Shown here piece after piece: positions 9,672 to 19,451 of a DNA stretch of 64,000 nucleotides; position 1 is the first letter of the stretch; each line of letters begins with the position of its first letter. The notes beneath the pieces are model-generated. The model was not told the origin of the DNA. It did not search any database and saw only the letters and a program-made list of their open reading frames with translations. Location of the stretch: assembly GCF_021432765.1 (NCBI RefSeq), contig NZ_CP058908.1, positions 1,876,001 to 1,940,000 of the forward strand. Direction: 5' to 3'. This stretch comes from Pseudomonas phenolilytica (GTDB lineage Bacteria > Pseudomonadota > Gammaproteobacteria > Pseudomonadales > Pseudomonadaceae). The translations under genes and the position numbers were made by a program.

Positions 9672-10152
9672 CGCCCAGTTGCATCGGCGTTTGGTCGAGC
9701 TCACCGAGGCCGGGTTGCCGCTGGTCGACGATCCCTGGGCCTGGCTGGCCGATGAGCTGGGGCTGGAGGTGGATGCGACGCTCGCCTTGCTGCAGCGCCT
9801 GCAGGCGGGCGGAGCGATCCGTCGGATCGCTGCCGTGCCCAACCACTACCGGCTGGGTTACCGGCACAACGGCATGACCGTCTGGGACGTCGACGATGCC
9901 CAGATGGCCCGCCTCGGCCCGCTGATCGGTTCCCAAGCCTTCGTTAGTCACTGCTATCGGCGGCCACGCCGCGACGGTTGGCGCTACAACCTCTTCGCGA
10001 TGGTGCACGGGCGCGACGCGCGCGACATCGACGCCTATCGCAACCAGATCCGAGCGCTGCTCGGCGAAGCCTGCCGGGCGGACGAAATGCTGGTGTCCAG
10101 CCGTATTCTGAAGAAGACCGGCCTGCGCGTGGCCGCTCAGCGCGGCGCCTGA
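9646..10152 (+). CDS. nirH: NirH, siroheme decarboxylase subunit
   Basis: A 168-residue Lrp/AsnC-like protein. The motif CYRRPRRDGWRYNLFAMVHGR makes it the L-type paralogue. NirD, L, G and H together decarboxylate siroheme; in this organism all four are separate polypeptides. The start at 9646 is fixed by AAGGAGGAG at 9630–9638 inside nirG. It is the last gene of the nirS operon; the norC control region begins right after. Confidence 0.93.
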   Translation: MSDCTSPFDAQLHRRLVELTEAGLPLVDDPWAWLADELGLEVDATLALLQRLQAGGAIRRIAAVPNHYRLGYRHNGMTVWDVDDAQMARLGPLIGSQAFVSHCYRRPRRDGWRYNLFAMVHGRDARDIDAYRNQIRALLGEACRADEMLVSSRILKKTGLRVAAQRGA

Positions 10153-10274
10153 ACGTCGGGCTTAGGCGGGTACTCCTGCTGCCTGCCGCTCTGGCATCGG
10201 AGCTGGCGCATTTTTGCGCAGGCGCCGGTGATTTTCCCTTCGCGTAATGCCCGACTGTTGTGTTCAGGTTTTTC

Positions 10275-10317
10275 TTGATTGCCATCAAGCAGGTTTCGAT
10301 AGGCGCCTTCTTAAACT
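10275..10317 (+). promoter_or_regulatory. norC promoter with FNR/Dnr box
   Basis: TTGATTGCCATCAA at 10275–10288 is a perfect FNR/Dnr palindrome at the outer positions. TAAACT stands at 10312–10317, again 23 bases later, as at nirS. The predicted transcript starts about 10323 and the norC ATG is at 10346. norCBD can therefore respond to NO and low oxygen independently of the nir operon. Confidence 0.88.
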
Positions 10318-10345
10318 GGCCACGCCAAGCCATGAGGAGGCGACC

Positions 10346-10786
10346 ATGTCCGAGACCTTCACCAAGGGGATGGCCAGGAATATTTACTTCGGGGGAAGCG
10401 TGTTCTTCTTCCTGGTATTCCTAGGCCTGACCTATCACACAGAACAGACCTTTCCCGAGCGAACCAACGAGTCGGAAATCACCGAAGCGGTGGTGCGCGG
10501 CAAGGCGGTCTGGGAAAACAACAACTGCATCGGCTGTCACAGCCTGCTTGGTGAAGGCGCCTACTTCGCGCCGGAGCTGGGCAACGTGTTCGTCCGTCGC
10601 GGTGGCGATGAGGCCTTCAAGCCTTTCCTGCACGCCTGGATGAAGGCTCAGCCCCTTGGGGCACCGGGTCGTCGCGCCATGCCGCAGTTCAACCTGACCG
10701 AACAGCAAGTGGACGATATGGCGGAGTTCCTCAAGTGGACTTCGAAGATCGATACCAACAACTGGCCGCCAAACAAGGAAGGTTGA
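10346..10786 (+). CDS. norC: Nitric oxide reductase subunit C (cytochrome c)
   Basis: NorC is the membrane-anchored cytochrome c subunit of the cNOR complex that reduces NO to N2O. The 146-residue protein has one N-terminal transmembrane helix at about 12–29 and a periplasmic heme domain with CIGCH at 61–65. The Met ligand is probably in GRRAMPQF. GAGGAGG lies six bases before the ATG. It is followed 44 bases later by norB. Confidence 0.97.
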   Translation: MSETFTKGMARNIYFGGSVFFFLVFLGLTYHTEQTFPERTNESEITEAVVRGKAVWENNNCIGCHSLLGEGAYFAPELGNVFVRRGGDEAFKPFLHAWMKAQPLGAPGRRAMPQFNLTEQQVDDMAEFLKWTSKIDTNNWPPNKEG

Positions 10787-10818
10787 GTTGATGAACGTCT
10801 TTGTTTCCGAATCCTTAG

Positions 10819-12255
<1,437 letters not shown>

Positions 12256-12276
12256 GGCGAAGCGTAGTGATGATCG

Positions 12277-12312
12277 ACGGCCCGGCTGGTACTAGCGGGC
12301 CGTTTCGCTTTT
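12277..12312 (+). terminator. Hairpin between norB and norD
   Basis: ACGGCCCG at 12277–12284 pairs with CGGGCCGT at 12296–12303, followed by TTCGCTTTT. It is a plausible partial terminator that lowers norD expression relative to norCB. Confidence 0.65.
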
Positions 12313-12338
12313 CAAATGCCTGTACGGAGTAACCCGCC

Positions 12339-14180
12339 ATGGCCTTTACCATCGAAGTGGAAGAGTGGGTCGGCAGTGTCTGGCACCGCTTCATCACCCG
12401 CCGCGCCAGCCCGGACTTCCCCGAGGCGTGCGTCGAGCTGGAAAGCATGCAGCGCTCGTTGGCCCTGCTGTTTCGCGCGATGGGCGGGGCCAGCGGCGTC
12501 GGTGTCGAAGCTGCCGCAGCGCGGGACATGCTGCTGCGGCGCAACCTGCTGCAACAGGTCGCCGGTACCTGCAAACAGTTGCCGGTGGCCTGGTGTGATC
12601 GCAACAACCTTCGGCTTCCGCAAAGCCTCTCGGTGTACCCCGAGGCCGCGCTGAACCAGGATCTCTACCGCTGGCTGGCGCTGCTCGCAGCGCAGGCCGG
12701 CGAGATGCGCCACTGGGCGCGTGACAACCAGCGCTGGACTCAACAGTTGCTGGAACAATTTCCCGCCATGCGCCCACGCTATCAGCGGCTGGTCGACGCG
12801 CACCTGCTGCTGCGCCCAGACCCGAGCCAGCTGCCCAAGGCCGAGGCCGCGCTGGAGCTGGCGCTGTGTCAGGCATTGCGCGAGCCCGGCAGCGTCAGCC
12901 AGTTCCCGCGCAGCGAGCGCGCGCCCTGGCCGCTGCCGTTGTGGCTGTACCCGGCGGAAAACCTCGGCGAGCCGCAAGCCGCCGACCGTGGCGAGGACGG
13001 CGAGGGCAATCTGGAAACCCCGCCGGGCGGTGAAGCGCGTCAGCGCAAGCGCGCCAAGCGCGTCGAGGAAAGCACCAGCAAGGGCGGGCTGCTGCTGTTC
13101 CGCCTGGAAAATCTGTTCAGCTGGTCCGAACACGTCGAATTGGATCGCTGTGGCGACGATACCGAGGACCTGGACGCCGCGCGCGTCGCCGAGGACCTCG
13201 ACGAGTTGGCGCTGTCGCGCCAGCGCATGCGTCAGGGCGGCGGACTCAAGCTCGACCTGGACTTGCCGGCGGCGGATTTCGATGACGTGCCGCTGGGTGA
13301 GGGCATCAAGCTGCCCGAGTGGGATTACCGCAAGCAGGCCCTGCAGAAGGACTTCGTCAACCTGCAGATGATGCTGCCGCGTGGCTCGGAGGCCAAACCG
13401 CTGCCGCTGCATCTGGCGCCGCTGGCACGTCGCCTGCGTCGGCAGTTCGAGCACCTGCGCAATGACCGGCAGTGGCTGCGTCAGCAACCGCAGGGCTCGG
13501 AGCTGGATTTGCAGGCCTGGCTGGACTTCCACGTCGAGCGGCAGAACGGCCAGTGTGCCGAGCGTGGGCTGTTCATGGAGCAGCGGCAGAATCGTCGCGA
13601 CCTGGCCTGTCTGCTGTTGGCCGACCTGTCGATGTCCACCGATGCGCACCTGGACAACGAGCACCGGGTGATCGACGTGATCACCGACAGCCTGCTGCTG
13701 TTCGGCGAGGCGCTGTCGGCAGTCGGTGACCCGTTCGCGCTCTACGGCTTTTCCTCGCTGCGTCGCCAGCAGGTGCGCATGCAGGAACTCAAGAGCTTCC
13801 GCCAGCCCTATGGTGACGAGACCCGCGGCCGCATCCAGGCGCTCAAGCCCGGCTATTACACCCGCATGGGCGCCGCCATCCGCCAGGCCACCGAGCTGCT
13901 CGGTGCCTGCAAGCAGCGGCGCAAGCTGTTGCTGCTGGTCACGGACGGCAAGCCCAACGACCTCGATCTCTATGAAGGCCGCTATGGCGTCGAGGATACC
14001 CGCCAGGCGGTGATGGAGGCGCGCAGGCAGGGCCTGCTGCCGTTCTGCATCACCATCGACCGCGAGGCTGGCGACTACCTGCCATATATGTTCGGTGCCA
14101 ACGGCTACACGCTGATCAAGGAGCCGCAGCAGCTGCCGTTCCGCCTGCCGCAGCTGTACAAGCAGCTGACCCAGCCGTAG
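12339..14180 (+). CDS. norD: NorD, VWA-domain NO reductase activation protein
   Basis: A 613-residue soluble protein with a C-terminal von Willebrand factor A domain from about residue 425. The metal-site motif DLSMS (LLLADLSMSTDAH) and the later LLLVTDGKPND fit the MIDAS pattern of this family. NorD is thought to act with the MoxR ATPase NirQ/NorQ to insert iron into, or assemble, NorCB. The N-terminal half is helical and without a recognised domain. It is the last gene of norCBD, followed by a bidirectional-looking hairpin. Confidence 0.95.
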   Translation: MAFTIEVEEWVGSVWHRFITRRASPDFPEACVELESMQRSLALLFRAMGGASGVGVEAAAARDMLLRRNLLQQVAGTCKQLPVAWCDRNNLRLPQSLSVYPEAALNQDLYRWLALLAAQAGEMRHWARDNQRWTQQLLEQFPAMRPRYQRLVDAHLLLRPDPSQLPKAEAALELALCQALREPGSVSQFPRSERAPWPLPLWLYPAENLGEPQAADRGEDGEGNLETPPGGEARQRKRAKRVEESTSKGGLLLFRLENLFSWSEHVELDRCGDDTEDLDAARVAEDLDELALSRQRMRQGGGLKLDLDLPAADFDDVPLGEGIKLPEWDYRKQALQKDFVNLQMMLPRGSEAKPLPLHLAPLARRLRRQFEHLRNDRQWLRQQPQGSELDLQAWLDFHVERQNGQCAERGLFMEQRQNRRDLACLLLADLSMSTDAHLDNEHRVIDVITDSLLLFGEALSAVGDPFALYGFSSLRRQQVRMQELKSFRQPYGDETRGRIQALKPGYYTRMGAAIRQATELLGACKQRRKLLLLVTDGKPNDLDLYEGRYGVEDTRQAVMEARRQGLLPFCITIDREAGDYLPYMFGANGYTLIKEPQQLPFRLPQLYKQLTQP

Positions 14181-14213
14181 CCGCGCAGCACACGGGGCTC
14201 ATCCGAGGTGAAA

Positions 14214-14246
14214 ACGACAGAGCCGGGCGTAGCCCGGCTCTGTCGT
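14214..14246 (-). terminator. 15-bp hairpin terminator of the TonB receptor gene
   Basis: A perfect 15-bp stem (14214–14228 with 14232–14246) and a 3-base loop. In the minus direction it is followed by TTTT, giving an intrinsic terminator for the leftward receptor gene. In the plus direction it also closes norD, without a T-tract. Confidence 0.85.
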
Positions 14247-14260
14247 TGCGGCGGCGGGCG

Positions 14261-16468
14261 TCAGAACGCCAGGTTGGCGGACAGCCAGAGCCGCCGCCCC
14301 TCGGGGATGTAGCCGGAGGTCGAGCGGGTGCTGTGGCTGTACTCGCTGACGTAGTCCAGGCCGTTGCTGCCGATGTAGGCGTCGCTGCGCAGGAAGTCCT
14401 TGTCGAGCAGGTTGTAGATGGCGGCCTGCAGGGTCAGGTTCTGGCTGGCGCGATAACTGGCGCCGAGGTGGAACAGGCTGTACGCGCCCAGTTCGTTGCC
14501 GACCTGATCGTAGACCGCCGCATCGTCACCGCTGAGCGTCGAGCGGGCGTCGAGGAAGCGCAGGGTCTCGCTGCGATATTCGTACGCCAGCCAAGTCTTC
14601 AGGCGGTCGGTGGCCTGCCAGTTCAGGCGTGCATTGAGCATGTGGTCGGGCGTGTTGGTCAGTGGCCGGCCCTTGTTGTCGCCACTCTTCTGCTCGCTCT
14701 CGGTATAGGTGTAGTTGGCGTTGATCCACCAGGCGTCGGCCAGCGGAATGCGGGTCGCCAGTTCGATGCCCTGGGTCTTCGCTTCGCCGACGTTGACCTG
14801 CTGGCTGTAGACGCTCTGGCCGGTGCCGACCAGCCACTGACAGCCGCCGGCACCGGGCGTGGTGGCGCAGTTGACGTCCGGGCCGGACATGATCTTGTCC
14901 TTGAACTCGGTGTAGAACAGCGTGCCGTTGGCGTTGAAGCCGGCGAGATTGTCGTAGTACAGGCCGAATTCGTAGCTGGTGGATTGCTCCGGGTCGAGGT
15001 CGGGATTGCCGAGGGTCAGGGTGCGGCCCTGGCGCGTCACGCCGTTGATGCCGTCATGCAGGTCGTTGATCGCCGGTGCGCGGTAGCCCTTGCTTACGCC
15101 GCCCTTCATGGTCCAGTTGTCGTTGGTGTTCCACACCAGATAGGTGCGCGGCGTGATCTGCCCGCCGAAATCCTCGTGGTCGTCGTAGCGCGCGCCGACG
15201 GTGAGGGCGAGGTCGTCGCGGATGCGCCACTCGTTCTCGGCGAACAGCGCCCAGGTGGTCTGCTCGAAGGTGTCCAGCGCGATGCCGTCGTCCAGCTCGG
15301 CCTCCCACCACTGGCCACCGAGCGTCAGCAGGTTGGCCTCGCCGAGCGGCATCACCAGCTTGCTGTCGAACACCAGGTTGGTGGCCTTCAGTTCGCGATC
15401 GGACCCGGCGATCACCCCGGGCAGTACGGCATTGGTGGGGTTGCCGAGAGTACCAGGGTTGGTACGGCCAATGGTTTCGGTGGTGTTGCGCATCAGGCTC
15501 GAATCCAGCGTGCCGAAGGCGAAGCGCCCGGTGTGCGCCAGCGTCGCCGATTCGCGCTCGAAACGCAGTTCGTCGCGGTAGCCCCAGGCGCTGGTGGATG
15601 CGGTGGTGCAGTCGTCCTGATCGAGCCCGTCCAGGCTGCCGAGCTGGCAGTTGTCGTTGCCATAGGTCTGGATCGAGCGATCCAGGTCCAGGGAAATGTC
15701 GTGATCCTGGTTGGGGGTGAAGGCCAGCCGGCCGCCGGCGCTCCAGTTCTCGGCTTCCACCGGCGACGGGCCGCGGGTACTCAGTGGCAGGTGTGAATCG
15801 GAGAATTCCAGGCTGGCGCTCTCGCGGTCGTAGAAACTGCCGCGCAGCGCCAGGCCCAGCTTGTCGTCGATCAGCGGGCCGCTGCTGTAGAAGTTGATCT
15901 TCGAGCTATCGCCGTAGTCGCTGTGCTCCTGCACGGTATGCTCGACGCCAACCGACGAGGCCCATTCCTTGCCGACCTTGCGGGTGATGATGTTGACCAC
16001 CCCGCCGAGCGCATCGGAGCCGTACAGAGTGGACATCGGACCGCGGATGACCTCGATCCGCTCGATCGCCGAGGGCGGCGGCATGAAGCTGGTGGAGGTT
16101 TCACCGAAGCCGTTGGGCGCAACGTCGCCGGGAGCATTCTGGCGGCGGCCGTCGATGAGGATCAGTGTGTATTCGCTGGGCATGCCGCGGATGCTGATGT
16201 TCAGTCCGCCGGTCTTGCCGGTGTTGCCATGCACGTCCACGCCTTCAACGTCCTGCAGTGCTTCGGCGATGCTGCTGAAGCGCTTTTCCTGCAGTTCTTC
16301 CCGAGTGATCACGCTGATGCTCGCTGGCGCCTCGGTGATCTTCTGCTCGAAGCCGGTGGCGCTGACAACCATGCTGTCCAGCGTGACCGGAGAAGACTGG
16401 GCCATGACACCAAGGCTGCTGCCGAGCAGGGCGGCGGCGAGGGCGGTACGGGCAAAGGGAACGGACAT
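14261..16468 (-). CDS. TonB-dependent outer-membrane receptor (siderophore type)
   Basis: A 735-residue gated porin with a signal peptide ending near VMAQ. A TonB-box-like DSMVVSATG follows, then a plug domain (ISVITREELQEK, SIRGMPSEYTLILIDG, RIEVIRGPMSTLYGSDALGG). The C-terminal barrel ends in the expected aromatic residue (LSANLAF). The plug resembles catecholate-siderophore receptors of the FepA/IrgA group, so iron uptake is most likely; the ligand cannot be read. I chose the ATG at 16468, with AGGAG upstream. The gene stands alone between norD and the SIMPL gene, and no siderophore synthesis or TonB gene is adjacent. Copper or another substrate useful for denitrification is possible. Confidence 0.88.
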   Translation of the reverse strand: MSVPFARTALAAALLGSSLGVMAQSSPVTLDSMVVSATGFEQKITEAPASISVITREELQEKRFSSIAEALQDVEGVDVHGNTGKTGGLNISIRGMPSEYTLILIDGRRQNAPGDVAPNGFGETSTSFMPPPSAIERIEVIRGPMSTLYGSDALGGVVNIITRKVGKEWASSVGVEHTVQEHSDYGDSSKINFYSSGPLIDDKLGLALRGSFYDRESASLEFSDSHLPLSTRGPSPVEAENWSAGGRLAFTPNQDHDISLDLDRSIQTYGNDNCQLGSLDGLDQDDCTTASTSAWGYRDELRFERESATLAHTGRFAFGTLDSSLMRNTTETIGRTNPGTLGNPTNAVLPGVIAGSDRELKATNLVFDSKLVMPLGEANLLTLGGQWWEAELDDGIALDTFEQTTWALFAENEWRIRDDLALTVGARYDDHEDFGGQITPRTYLVWNTNDNWTMKGGVSKGYRAPAINDLHDGINGVTRQGRTLTLGNPDLDPEQSTSYEFGLYYDNLAGFNANGTLFYTEFKDKIMSGPDVNCATTPGAGGCQWLVGTGQSVYSQQVNVGEAKTQGIELATRIPLADAWWINANYTYTESEQKSGDNKGRPLTNTPDHMLNARLNWQATDRLKTWLAYEYRSETLRFLDARSTLSGDDAAVYDQVGNELGAYSLFHLGASYRASQNLTLQAAIYNLLDKDFLRSDAYIGSNGLDYVSEYSHSTRSTSGYIPEGRRLWLSANLAF

Positions 16469-16502
16469 GCGAACTCCTATCGATGCGCAGTGCAATTTTG
16501 CG

Positions 16503-16521
16503 GCGCATGATAATTACTCGC
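16503..16521 (-). promoter_or_regulatory. Weak Fur-box-like site before the TonB receptor
   Basis: The stretch contains a perfect GATAAT unit and about 12 of 19 positions of the classical Fur box by eye. A TATCAT hexamer on the minus strand overlaps it. Iron control is plausible for a receptor gene, but the match is marginal. Confidence 0.3.
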
Positions 16522-16575
16522 AGTTGATATGTTTCATCATTCGCGCCTGAGAAGTTCTCTCTTAAGCGCTCTTGC

Positions 16576-16611
16576 ACGCTACAAGCCGCGCGACACGCGG
16601 GCTTGCAGCGT
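16576..16611 (-). terminator. Imperfect hairpin after the SIMPL gene
   Basis: ACGCT-a-CAAGCC at 16576–16587 pairs with GGCTTG-c-AGCGT at 16600–16611, interrupted by one A·C mismatch. It lies 40 bases past the stop of the leftward SIMPL gene and has no clear U-tract. It may end that transcript before the receptor promoter. Confidence 0.45.
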
Positions 16612-16650
16612 TGTAAGAAATTGTTGCGGCGGCTCGGCGGTGCGCTTGCG

Positions 16651-17355
16651 TCAGGGCAGCTGCACTTCAATCGTGCCATCGGCCGTGACGCTGATCTCGC
16701 GGGTGCCGGCTTCGATCTCTGGCGTGGGCATGGCGTCCCGGCTGAACTTCATCGACGCGCTGCGCATCTCCGGCTGGTAACCACCGCCACTGCCGAGGTT
16801 CAGGTTGACCAGACGATAGCCCGAGCCGCCCAGCGCTTCGGTAGCCAGCTGGGCGCGGGCGCGAAAGGCCGCCACGGCATCCTTGAGCAGTGCATCCTCG
16901 TTCTGCTTGCGGATCGGATCGGACACGCTGAAGTGCATGTCGCCCATCTTCAGGCTCTTCATCAGCTCGCCGGTCAGCTGCGACAGCGCCGCGAAATCGC
17001 CGCTCTCCAGGCGTAGCTCGGCTCGCTCGCGCCAGCCGACGATCCGCTGGCCCTTGTCGTCATAGACCGGGTAGCTGCTGCGGCTGCCCTGACTGACGAT
17101 CACGCCCTTGGCCTGGCGGGCCTGCCGCAGCGCCTGATTCAGCGAGTGGGTAGTCTGCGCGGCAAGCTGGGCTGGATCCTCATGCTGTGCTTCGCTGTAG
17201 AGGGTGACGTGCATGCGGTCGTGCGCCACTTCGCTGCTGACTTCGGCGCGCAGCGAGACCTGGTTGTAGCGTGGCTCCGTGGCGCCGGCCGGCAGGCTGG
17301 CGCAGCCGGCGAGAACGGCCAGCAGAACGGTGGTGCGAGAAATGGGGTAGTACAT
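16651..17355 (-). CDS. SIMPL-domain (DUF541) lipoprotein
   Basis: A 234-residue protein with a lipoprotein signal (lipobox VLAGC at about residue 18) and a SIMPL/DUF541 domain filling the rest. Typical features are the VSLRAEVSSEVAHDRMHVTL start, GWRERAELRLES in the middle and the terminal REISVTADGTIEVQL strand. Family members are periplasmic or membrane-associated proteins of unclear function, some linked to oxidative stress or bound to kinase signalling partners. It is divergent from the RegB-type kinase gene, 154 bases away. Confidence 0.85.
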   Translation of the reverse strand: MYYPISRTTVLLAVLAGCASLPAGATEPRYNQVSLRAEVSSEVAHDRMHVTLYSEAQHEDPAQLAAQTTHSLNQALRQARQAKGVIVSQGSRSSYPVYDDKGQRIVGWRERAELRLESGDFAALSQLTGELMKSLKMGDMHFSVSDPIRKQNEDALLKDAVAAFRARAQLATEALGGSGYRLVNLNLGSGGGYQPEMRSASMKFSRDAMPTPEIEAGTREISVTADGTIEVQLP

Positions 17356-17461
17356 GAAGGCTCCTGGGCTTGAACGCCGGCAATCGCGACGGCAGGCGGA
17401 AACTTTAACCGTGACGAACGCTCCGTGCAGCGAATCTCTGCGTCGCGTTGCCGCATGGAGA

Positions 17462-17488
17462 TTGTCCGACGGGTGGCTTGGTTATACT
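17462..17488 (+). promoter_or_regulatory. Possible sigma-70 promoter of the RegB/RegA operon
   Basis: TATACT at 17483–17488 is a good -10. The best -35 candidate, TTGTCC at 17462–17467, leaves a short 15-base spacer. The start codon follows about 22 bases after the -10, giving a very short leader. Confidence 0.4.
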
Positions 17489-17509
17489 CGGCGCATCTTT
17501 GGAGACTCC

Positions 17510-18763
17510 ATGTACGCATCCGTTCAGCTGCTTTCGGCCAGCCGTCAGAACCTTCGGCTTCTGATTCTGATACGTGTCCTCGTGCTGGCTGCGCAGGCCG
17601 GTGCGGTGGGGCTCGCCTATGCGACCCAGGTGTTGACGCTGCCGTGGGTGGCGCTGGGCATCACGCTCGCGATCTCCGGCTTGGTGTGTCTTGGCGCGGC
17701 ACTGCGCCTGCGTGGCCCCTGGCCGGTGACCGAGCTGGAATATGCCGTGCATCTGGGCTTCGATCTGCTGATCCACAGCGCATTGCTGTATTACTCGGGG
17801 GGCTCGACCAACCCCTTCGTCTCCTACTATCTGGTACCGCTGACCATCGCCGCCGCGACGCTGCCGTGGCTGTATACCCTGGCGCTGGCCGGGCTCGCGC
17901 TGGCGGGTTACACGCTGATGCTGGTGTGGTACGACCCGATCACCCTGCCGTCGGTGGAGCGCGCGACGCTGCTGGTCTATGGCATGTGGCTGAGCTTCGC
18001 ACTGGCTGCCGCGTTGATCACGTTCTTCGTTGCGCGCATGGGCGAACAGTTGCGCAGACAGGCGCAATTGCAGGCCCAACGCCGCGAGGAAAGCTTGCGC
18101 GATCAGCAGCTGCTGGCCGTCGCCACCCAGGCCGCCGGCGCCGCGCACGAGCTCGGCACGCCGCTGGCGACCATGAGCGTGCTGCTCAAGGAGCTGCGCC
18201 AGGAGTACAAGGAGCCGCAGCTGAACGAAGACCTCGGGCTGCTGCAGTCGCAGGTACAGCTGTGCAAGGAGAGCCTGCGTCAGCTGGTGCGCGCCGCCGA
18301 AGCCGACCGGCGTCAGGCGATCGTCGAGCAGACGGCGCGTGAATGGGTCGATGCGGTGCTGCAGCGCTGGCATCTGATGCGTCCGGAGGCGACCTATCGC
18401 TTCCAGTGTGTCGGTCGTGGCAGCGCACCGCGCCTGATGCCGCCGGCCGACCTCAGCCAGTCGTTGCTCAACCTGCTGAACAATGCCACCGACGCCAGCC
18501 CCGAGGATCTGGACATCCGTCTGGACTGGGATGCGCAATGGATCAAACTGACCATCCGCGATCATGGCGCCGGGGTTCCCCTGGCCATTGCCGAGCAGAT
18601 CGGCCGCCCCTTCATCACCACCAAAGGCAAGGGCTTCGGTCTCGGCCTGTTCCTCAGCCAGGCCAGCGTGACGCGCGCCGGCGGAACGGTGAAGCTCTAC
18701 AATCACGAAGAAGGTGGCACACTTACCGAACTGCGCCTGCCGCATGGTTCGGTACGCGCCTGA
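17510..18763 (+). CDS. roxS: RegB/PrrB/RoxS-type redox sensor histidine kinase
   Basis: A 417-residue membrane histidine kinase with about six N-terminal helices. It senses the redox state of the quinone pool and controls respiratory genes. The quinone-binding signature GGSTNPF is at 97–103, the phospho-accepting histidine H213 is in HELGTPLATM, and C252 (LCKESL) corresponds to the redox-active cysteine known from Rhodobacter RegB. The ATPase domain shows NLLNNATDASP and GKGFGLGLFL. The start at 17510 follows GGAG and gives the family's usual N-terminus. It is cotranscribed with the response regulator 33 bases downstream. The symbol follows P. aeruginosa usage. Confidence 0.95.
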   Translation: MYASVQLLSASRQNLRLLILIRVLVLAAQAGAVGLAYATQVLTLPWVALGITLAISGLVCLGAALRLRGPWPVTELEYAVHLGFDLLIHSALLYYSGGSTNPFVSYYLVPLTIAAATLPWLYTLALAGLALAGYTLMLVWYDPITLPSVERATLLVYGMWLSFALAAALITFFVARMGEQLRRQAQLQAQRREESLRDQQLLAVATQAAGAAHELGTPLATMSVLLKELRQEYKEPQLNEDLGLLQSQVQLCKESLRQLVRAAEADRRQAIVEQTAREWVDAVLQRWHLMRPEATYRFQCVGRGSAPRLMPPADLSQSLLNLLNNATDASPEDLDIRLDWDAQWIKLTIRDHGAGVPLAIAEQIGRPFITTKGKGFGLGLFLSQASVTRAGGTVKLYNHEEGGTLTELRLPHGSVRA

Positions 18764-18796
18764 TCTGATCGTGACCCCATTGCGAGGAATGCATAC

Positions 18797-19357
18797 ATGA
18801 CCGACGAGTTGCAGCACGAGGGCGAAGAACAACCCCACCTGCTACTGGTAGATGACGATCCTACGTTCACTCGCGTGATGGCCCGGGCCATGAGCCGTCG
18901 CGGCCTACGGGTGAGCATCGCCGGCTCGGCTGACGAGGGGCTGGCACTGGCCCGCCAGGACATCCCGGATTACGCCGTGCTCGACCTGAAGATGGAAGGC
19001 GATTCGGGGCTGGTGCTGCTGCCCAAACTGCTCGAACTCGACGCCGAGATGCGCGTGCTGATCCTCACGGGTTACTCGAGCATCGCCACCGCGGTAGAGG
19101 CGATCAAGCGCGGTGCCTGCAACTACCTGTGCAAGCCGGCCGATGCCGACGACGTGCTGGCCGCACTGCTGTCGCAGCATGCCGATCTCGACAGTCTGGT
19201 GCCGGAAAACCCGATGTCGGTCGACCGCCTGCAGTGGGAACACATCCAGCGCGTGCTCAACGAGCATGACGGCAACATCTCGGCGACGGCGCGCGCCCTC
19301 GGCATGCATCGCCGTACTCTGCAGCGCAAGCTGCAGAAGCGTCCGGTCCGGCGTTAA
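18797..19357 (+). CDS. roxR: RegA/PrrA/RoxR-type response regulator
   Basis: A 186-residue two-domain regulator. The receiver has the acidic pair D20/D21, phospho-acceptor D63 (VLDLKMEGDS) and the conserved lysine in LCKPAD. The C-terminus is a Fis-type helix-turn-helix (GNISATARALGMHRRTLQRKL) typical of the RegA family. It receives phosphate from the adjacent kinase and controls terminal oxidases, cyanide-insensitive respiration and, in other bacteria, denitrification genes. GAGGA precedes the ATG. Confidence 0.96.
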   Translation: MTDELQHEGEEQPHLLLVDDDPTFTRVMARAMSRRGLRVSIAGSADEGLALARQDIPDYAVLDLKMEGDSGLVLLPKLLELDAEMRVLILTGYSSIATAVEAIKRGACNYLCKPADADDVLAALLSQHADLDSLVPENPMSVDRLQWEHIQRVLNEHDGNISATARALGMHRRTLQRKLQKRPVRR

Positions 19358-19451
19358 AACCGGCCGCGACGCGGCAGCACTGCTGTCGAAGCTCCAGTTC
19401 CCGACGCGGAAGCGTTTACCATAGGCGGCCTCTTCACCAACGAGTCCGCCC

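Noticed and set aside
12339..14180. NorD as a cobalt chelatase CobT-like subunit
   Set aside because: The VWA domain is shared, but the position after norCB and the nearby NirQ fit NorD, and no cobalamin genes are present.
17405..18838. 477-codon open frame antisense to roxS
   Set aside because: No domain or ribosome site; it covers a well-defined kinase gene.
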